64,000 nt of DNA from positions 1-64,000 of the forward strand of contig VBDX01000127.1 in assembly GCA_005881885.1 (NCBI GenBank), read 5' to 3'. Made by a program: the position numbers and the translations under genes. The notes under the pieces were generated by a model, which was not told the origin of the DNA, searched no databases, and was given only the letters and a program-made list of their open reading frames with translations. The stretch comes from Chloroflexota bacterium. GTDB taxonomy: Bacteria > Chloroflexota > Limnocylindria > P2-11E. This document shows, one piece after another, positions 60,144-64,000 of the stretch; position 1 is the stretch's first letter; every line of letters starts with the position of its first letter.

Positions 60144-60917
60144 ATGGCGGAACGCGCGACGCCGGCCACGGACTATCTCAGCAAGCGGTGGCTCGCCGAG
60201 CACCTGACCGACGAGCGCCGGTCCGCCGATCTTTTGAGCGAGGTCCGCGAGGCGATCTTCGGCGCGCAGGACGGCGTGACCAGCATCCTCACCGTGGTCA
60301 TCACCGTCGCGACGGCGACGAGCCAGCAATACGCGGTGCTCGTCGCTGGCATCGCGGCGGCGCTCGCCGAGGTCATCTCCATGGGAGCGGGCGAATACAT
60401 GAGCTCGAGGAGCCAGCGCGAGATCTTCCTCGCGCAGATCGAGAAGGAGCGCCAAGAGGTCGCCGATCGTCCCGGCGAGTCCGAAGCGGAGGTCGCGTAC
60501 ATGCTCGAGCAGGAGGGTCTGCCCGAGGCCACCGCGAAACGTGTCGCGGCGGAGATCGCGCGGGAGCCCAACGTGCTTCTCAAGACGATGGTCGAAAAGG
60601 AGCTCGGGATCACAGTAGAGGAGGGCCACAGCCCGCTCCAAGGGGCGCTGGTCCTCGCGTTCACGTTCGCGCTCGCCTCGCTCGTGCCGATCTCGCCGTT
60701 CTTCTTCTTCCCGGTGGCGACGGCGCTGGCGATCGCGGTGATCTTGTCGGCCGTCGTCATGTTCTTCCTCGGGGTCGCGAAGTCGAGGCTGACGGGGCGC
60801 AATCCGGTGCGGTCGGGGCTCGAGATCGTTGGGCTGGTGCTCGCGGCGACGGTGGGGGGATGGATCTTTGGCACCCTGCTGCCCCACGCGCTCGGCCTTG
60901 CGGGCGTAGGGGTCTGA
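60144..60917 (+). CDS. VIT1/CCC1-family metal transporter
   Basis: A 257-residue membrane protein. VREAIFGAQDGVTSILTVV (first helix with D-G-x-T), AALAEVISMGAGEYMSSRSQREIF (second helix with catalytic Met/Glu) and a charged cytoplasmic loop rich in Glu (IEKERQEVADRPGESEAEVAYML) are the VIT1 features; three C-terminal helices follow. It moves Fe2+ or Mn2+ out of the cytosol in exchange for protons. It may link to the persulfide and iron-sulfur theme of the neighbours. Confidence 0.9.
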   Translation: MAERATPATDYLSKRWLAEHLTDERRSADLLSEVREAIFGAQDGVTSILTVVITVATATSQQYAVLVAGIAAALAEVISMGAGEYMSSRSQREIFLAQIEKERQEVADRPGESEAEVAYMLEQEGLPEATAKRVAAEIAREPNVLLKTMVEKELGITVEEGHSPLQGALVLAFTFALASLVPISPFFFFPVATALAIAVILSAVVMFFLGVAKSRLTGRNPVRSGLEIVGLVLAATVGGWIFGTLLPHALGLAGVGV

Positions 60918-60949
60918 CGCGCGGCACGACGCTTGCCGCGCAGCGTGGC

Positions 60950-61123
60950 ATGGATAAAGAGAAGCCTCGTCCCGAGGATTCCCCAGAGCAAGCTCAGGCC
61001 AAAAGCAAGAGTGTCGATGAGCGCATCCCACCGGTGATCGCGCCGAAGGACGGCCTGCCCGGGCCCGGCGAGCAGGTGCTCGAGCAGGAAGCGAAGGCGA
61101 CTCGGCAGCCGCAGCGCCCGTAG
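60950..61123 (+). CDS. Small disordered hypothetical protein (57 aa)
   Basis: Too short for the ORF track; carried in its frame by the long ORF at 60188. It reads MDKEKPRPEDSPEQAQAKSK, then VDERIPPVIAPKDGLPGPGE, and has no fold signal. It is the only open frame in the 240-base gap, but has no ribosome-binding site, so it may be noncoding. Confidence 0.35.
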   Translation: MDKEKPRPEDSPEQAQAKSKSVDERIPPVIAPKDGLPGPGEQVLEQEAKATRQPQRP

Positions 61124-61157
61124 CACCGTCCGAGCGAGCAGGCACAATGCGACGGCG

Positions 61158-62510
61158 GTGCTGATCGAACAGTTCTTCGATCCCGGCCTCGGTCATGCGA
61201 GCTACCTCGTCGCGGACCCGGATGCCGGGGTCGCCTTTCTTGTCGATCCGGACCGTCACATCGACGCCTACCTGGACGCCGCCTCGCGGCTGGGCGTGCT
61301 CATTACCGACTCGTTTGAGACGCACGTCCACAACGACTACGTTTCGGGCTCGCGCGCTCTCGCCGAGCTCCGTCCCATCGCGGTGCATGCCGGCACGTCG
61401 GCGGAGATCGCTTACCCGCACTCCGGACACGCGGACGGCGACGTGATCCGGGTCGGGGAGCTCGCCGTCCGCTGCATCGCGACTCCAGGCCATACGCCGG
61501 AGCACGTCGCATATCTCGTCGCCGATCGGCGGCGGTCGGACGATCCGCAATACCTGTTCTCAGGCGGCGCACTCCTCGTCGGCAGCATCGCGCGTGTCGA
61601 CCTCCTTGGACCGGACATCGGGGGAAAGCTGGCGCGCTCCGCATACGAGACGCTGCGCCAGCGCGTACTTCCGCTGGCCGATTACGTCGCGGTTTTCCCG
61701 ACGCACGGCGGCGGAAGCGCCTGCGCGGCGGAGGTGGCGGGATCGCGCTGGACGACGCTCGGATTCGAACGTCTCCACAACCACATCGCTCGCGCCGCGA
61801 CCGGAGACTTCGAATCTTTTCGCGCGGCCATCGCCGAAGGCCTCCCGGTCGCGCCGGCCTACTACCCACACGTCCGCACGATGAACGCGAAAGGCGCCGA
61901 GCTCTCCTCACGCTCGCCGCTGCCACTCCTTCGCGAGCCCGCCCGCGGCGCTGCGCTCATCGACCCGCGGCCACCTCATCTCTTCGGCGCGGGGCATCGT
62001 CGGGAGGCGCTGAACGTGGTCGGCAACGATTCCTTCGCGGTCCGGGTCGGCGCGATCGTTCCGTTCGGCACGCCAGTCGTCATCCTCACGCTCGATGCCG
62101 AGCAGGCGCAGAGACTCCGCGCGCAGCTCGCGGTGATCGGCTTCGACGACGTGCGTGGGTATCTCTCGCCTGAGCCATCCGTCGGCGACGAGCCTCTGCG
62201 GATCGAGCAGCTCGACGCTCGGGCTGCCGCGAGTCGGGCGAGCGACGGAGCGGTCCTCCTCGACGTCCGCGAAGAGTCCGAGTGGGTCGCGGGCCATGCT
62301 CCGGGAGCGATCCACATCCCGTACGAGCACCTTCGTGATCGAGCGCGCGAGATCCCGAGCGGCAGGCTGGTCGTGACCTACTGCGCCGGCGGGATCCGTT
62401 CGAGCCTCGCCGCGAGCGTCCTCGAAGCGGCCGGTCGCGACGTCGCCAACATGCGCGGAGGCTTCACCGCGTGGCGTAACGCGGGGCTTCCGGTATCGCG
62501 GGAGACATAG
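61158..62510 (+). CDS. MBL-fold persulfide-dioxygenase-like protein with C-terminal rhodanese domain(s)
   Basis: A 450-residue fusion. The N-terminal metallo-beta-lactamase domain begins IEQFFDPGLGHASYLVADP, and its metal motif reads THVHNDYVSGSR: HxHxDY instead of HxHxDH, as in CstB/Blh-type proteins. HAGTSAEIAYPHSGH, ATPGHTPEHVAYLV and FSGGALLVGSIARVDL supply the rest. The C-terminal rhodanese has VTYCAGGIRSSLAAS (active Cys). A central region (about 270-340) may be a degenerate second rhodanese. The fusion oxidises glutathione or CoA persulfide and moves sulfur on, removing sulfide. GTG 61158. Confidence 0.88.
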   Translation: MLIEQFFDPGLGHASYLVADPDAGVAFLVDPDRHIDAYLDAASRLGVLITDSFETHVHNDYVSGSRALAELRPIAVHAGTSAEIAYPHSGHADGDVIRVGELAVRCIATPGHTPEHVAYLVADRRRSDDPQYLFSGGALLVGSIARVDLLGPDIGGKLARSAYETLRQRVLPLADYVAVFPTHGGGSACAAEVAGSRWTTLGFERLHNHIARAATGDFESFRAAIAEGLPVAPAYYPHVRTMNAKGAELSSRSPLPLLREPARGAALIDPRPPHLFGAGHRREALNVVGNDSFAVRVGAIVPFGTPVVILTLDAEQAQRLRAQLAVIGFDDVRGYLSPEPSVGDEPLRIEQLDARAAASRASDGAVLLDVREESEWVAGHAPGAIHIPYEHLRDRAREIPSGRLVVTYCAGGIRSSLAASVLEAAGRDVANMRGGFTAWRNAGLPVSRET

Positions 62511-62525
62511 TCGAAGGCACGCGTC

Positions 62526-63839
62526 GTGCTCGGCCCCTGGAGGGTGGCCGATTCCCCCGTCCCTCCTTCGAGCGTGGTGTTGCCAGTCGAGACAGCGGTG
62601 GCACCGCAGAATGGTGTCGTGCGTATCGCCTTTATCGCCTCCGCGGTCCCGCGCCGGTGCGGGATCGCCACATTCACCGCTGATCTGATGGCGGCTGTAA
62701 AGACGGCCGACCCAGCGGTCCGTTGCATCGCTGCCGCGATCGACGAGCCGAATGCCGCGCGCGCCTATGGGCCGGAGGTTCGCTGGCGGATCAGGCAGGG
62801 TGACCGGGAGAGCTATCGGGGTGCCGCCCGCGCGATCAACGAGTCGTCGGCGGACGTCGTGAACCTTCAGCACGAATTCGGCATCTTTGGCGTCTGGCGC
62901 GATGGCATCTACGAGGACCATTGCGTGCCCCTGCTCGAGGAGCTGAACAAGCCGGTCATCACCACCTTGCACACGGTGTTGCCGAAGCCGGAACCGCAGA
63001 TCCGCGAGGTCGTGCGCCGCATCGCCGACCGGAGCACGACGATCGTCGTGATGGCCGAGACGGCCGCGCATCTGCTCGCGGACGTCTACGGCGTCGCGCA
63101 TCGCCCGGTGGTGATCCCGCATGGGATGCCGGCGATCGTGCCCCGCGGCCGTCATCAGCTGAAGCGGCAGCTGGGCATGGAGCATCGCGCGATCATTTCG
63201 ACCTTCGGCCTCGTCGACCCCCGCAAGGGCCTTGAGTACATGATCGAGGCGATGCCGGCGGTGATCGCCCGTCATCCAAACGTGCTCTACCTGATCGTTG
63301 GTCAGACCCACCCCGAGCTTCAGCGGAAGGAAGGCGAGCGCTATCGGAACGAGCTCGCTGCTCAGATCGACGCTTCGGGGATGGGGGATCACGTCCGCTT
63401 CGTGAACCAGTACCTCACACAGCGCGAGATCGTGGACTACCTTCTCGCGACCGATGTCTATGTCACTCCCTATCTCGACCTGAACCAGATCACAAGTGGC
63501 ACGCTCGCCTACGCGCTCGGCGCCGGAAAAGCGATCGTCTCGACCCGCTATCTCCATGCCGCCGAGGCGCTCGCGGATGGCCGCGGGCTGCTCGTCGACG
63601 TGCGCGACTCAGCCGGACTCGCGCACGCCGTGCTCGCGATCCTCGGAGACGGAACGCTGAAGGCGGAGCTCGAGCAGAGGGCGTACCAGTACGGCAAGGA
63701 GATGGCGTGGCCGAACGTGGGCCGTCGCGTCCTTGCTCTCACCCGCGAGGTGCTCGATGAGACGACGCATATGCCGAGTGGGGCGCCGCGGCCTGCTGAA
63801 GAACCCGTCGAGACCGAGGCTCCACTCCACAGCGCATGA
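62526..63839 (+). CDS. GT4-family glycosyltransferase
   Basis: A 437-residue GT-B enzyme. RIAFIASAVPRRCGIATFTADL is the acceptor half; HEFGIFGVWRDGIYEDHCVPLL and VVIPHGMPAI follow. FGLVDPRKGLEYMIEAMPAVI and GTLAYALGAGKAIVSTRYLHAAEAL form the donor-binding half. The next gene starts with overlap (ATGA) and looks like a GH130 mannoside phosphorylase, a pairing seen in glycan synthesis or turnover genes. GTG 62526 is the track start; a GTG at VVRIAFIAS is an alternative. Confidence 0.88.
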   Translation: MLGPWRVADSPVPPSSVVLPVETAVAPQNGVVRIAFIASAVPRRCGIATFTADLMAAVKTADPAVRCIAAAIDEPNAARAYGPEVRWRIRQGDRESYRGAARAINESSADVVNLQHEFGIFGVWRDGIYEDHCVPLLEELNKPVITTLHTVLPKPEPQIREVVRRIADRSTTIVVMAETAAHLLADVYGVAHRPVVIPHGMPAIVPRGRHQLKRQLGMEHRAIISTFGLVDPRKGLEYMIEAMPAVIARHPNVLYLIVGQTHPELQRKEGERYRNELAAQIDASGMGDHVRFVNQYLTQREIVDYLLATDVYVTPYLDLNQITSGTLAYALGAGKAIVSTRYLHAAEALADGRGLLVDVRDSAGLAHAVLAILGDGTLKAELEQRAYQYGKEMAWPNVGRRVLALTREVLDETTHMPSGAPRPAEEPVETEAPLHSA

Positions 63840-64000
63840 CGACCGCCCGCCTGGATCGCACCGCGCTTGGTCGGCGCCTCGAGCAGAACCCGCTGATAAC
63901 GGCGCGCGACGTAAAGCCATCGCAACCCGAGCTCGAGGTGGTCTCCGCCTTCAACGCCGGAACGGCGAAGCTCGACGGCGAGACCGTCCTCCTGCTTCGC
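63836..64000 (+). CDS. GH130-like beta-mannoside phosphorylase (3' end cut by window)
   Basis: Fifty-five residues are visible: MTTARLDRTALGRRLEQNPL, ITARDVKPSQPELEVVSAFN and AGTAKLDGETVLLLR. The N-P-L-I/x-A-x-D-V and V-x-x-x-F-N-A-G-x-x-x-x-x-G-x-x-x-L-L-x-R pattern is the first blade of GH130 glycoside phosphorylases, which split or make beta-mannosides with phosphate. The ATG overlaps the stop of the GT4 gene. The rest lies beyond the window, so the call is provisional. Confidence 0.65.
   Translation, partial: MTTARLDRTALGRRLEQNPLITARDVKPSQPELEVVSAFNAGTAKLDGETVLLLR

Noticed and set aside
60123-61550. 475-residue minus-strand ORF over the VIT1 and MBL genes
   Set aside because: Low-complexity Arg/Glu/His composition and antisense to two clear genes.
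1-64000. CRISPR arrays, insertion sequences, prophage or integration sites
   Set aside because: No repeated spaced units, transposase, integrase or tRNA-flanked direct repeats were seen on either strand.

Overview
This is a strongly GC-rich bacterial window of 69 protein genes (two cut by the window edges), with no rRNA, tRNA, insertion sequence, phage or CRISPR seen. Once small genes are counted, no gene-free gap exceeds about 300 bases. The style suggests an uncultivated terrestrial or aquatic heterotroph, most plausibly of the Chloroflexota or a neighbouring terrabacterial lineage. The reasons are many GTG starts, eight lipoproteins with Thr/Ala/Pro-rich linkers, NBR1-type Ig-like (FW) domains on secreted proteins, a G1 glutamic peptidase, form II CO-dehydrogenase-like genes, a luciferase-like oxidoreductase and an SCO6745-like protein. 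This assignment is inference; there is no marker gene here to fix it.

Layout. 1-9064: aromatic catabolism and uptake (metal-dependent hydrolase fragment, gentisate 1,2-dioxygenase, NitT/TauT-type binding protein), a GNAT acetyltransferase, a luciferase-like oxidoreductase, a Rieske protein, and a peptide-type ABC importer without ATPases. 9266-13599: secreted envelope proteins (amidase and phosphodiester glycosidase sharing an FW-type Ig domain, YceI lipoprotein), a VOC protein with a histone-H1-like tail, and an NTF2-like protein. 13793-18513: coxS-coxL-coxM-coxD, a molybdenum hydroxylase of form II type with its MoxR ATPase. 18653-24995: small genes, a secreted phosphoesterase, a divergent HxlR/DoxX pair, a G1 peptidase, a YHS protein and a secreted metallopeptidase. 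25069-28599: a TAXI-type TRAP importer. 28701-36917: thioesterase, dUTPase-like enzyme, hydrolase, CDGSH protein, and a group of membrane glycosyltransferases with urocanate hydratase (hutU) among them.

36977-46179 is a two-armed uptake and catabolism locus. The left arm runs leftward: C45 acyltransferase/peptidase, MFS exporter, a solute-binding protein with no signal peptide, then two peptide-type ABC permeases. The right arm runs rightward: RpiR regulator, class III aminotransferase, and a Tat-type peptide-binding lipoprotein. The binding protein and permeases of one apparent importer are therefore split between the arms. 46180-52136 holds membrane proteins, a YtcJ-like amidohydrolase, a coiled-coil protein, a DNA glycosylase, a HAD hydrolase and an SppA-like protease.

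52138-56616 is a fully overlapping four-gene operon: gamma-carbonic-anhydrase-like protein, histidine ammonia-lyase, and the small and large subunits of an isoquinoline-oxidoreductase-type molybdenum hydroxylase. It is the strongest candidate here for an undescribed pathway. 56635-64000 holds DAHP synthase, an orphan response regulator, an SCO6745-like protein, a DksA-like protein, rhodanese and persulfide-dioxygenase-like sulfur enzymes, a VIT1-type transporter, and a GT4 glycosyltransferase followed by the start of a GH130-like mannoside phosphorylase. Two recurrent features are convergent genes whose stop codons share a self-complementary CTAG, and several genes whose family-consistent start is a rare codon (CTG, ATC, ATA).
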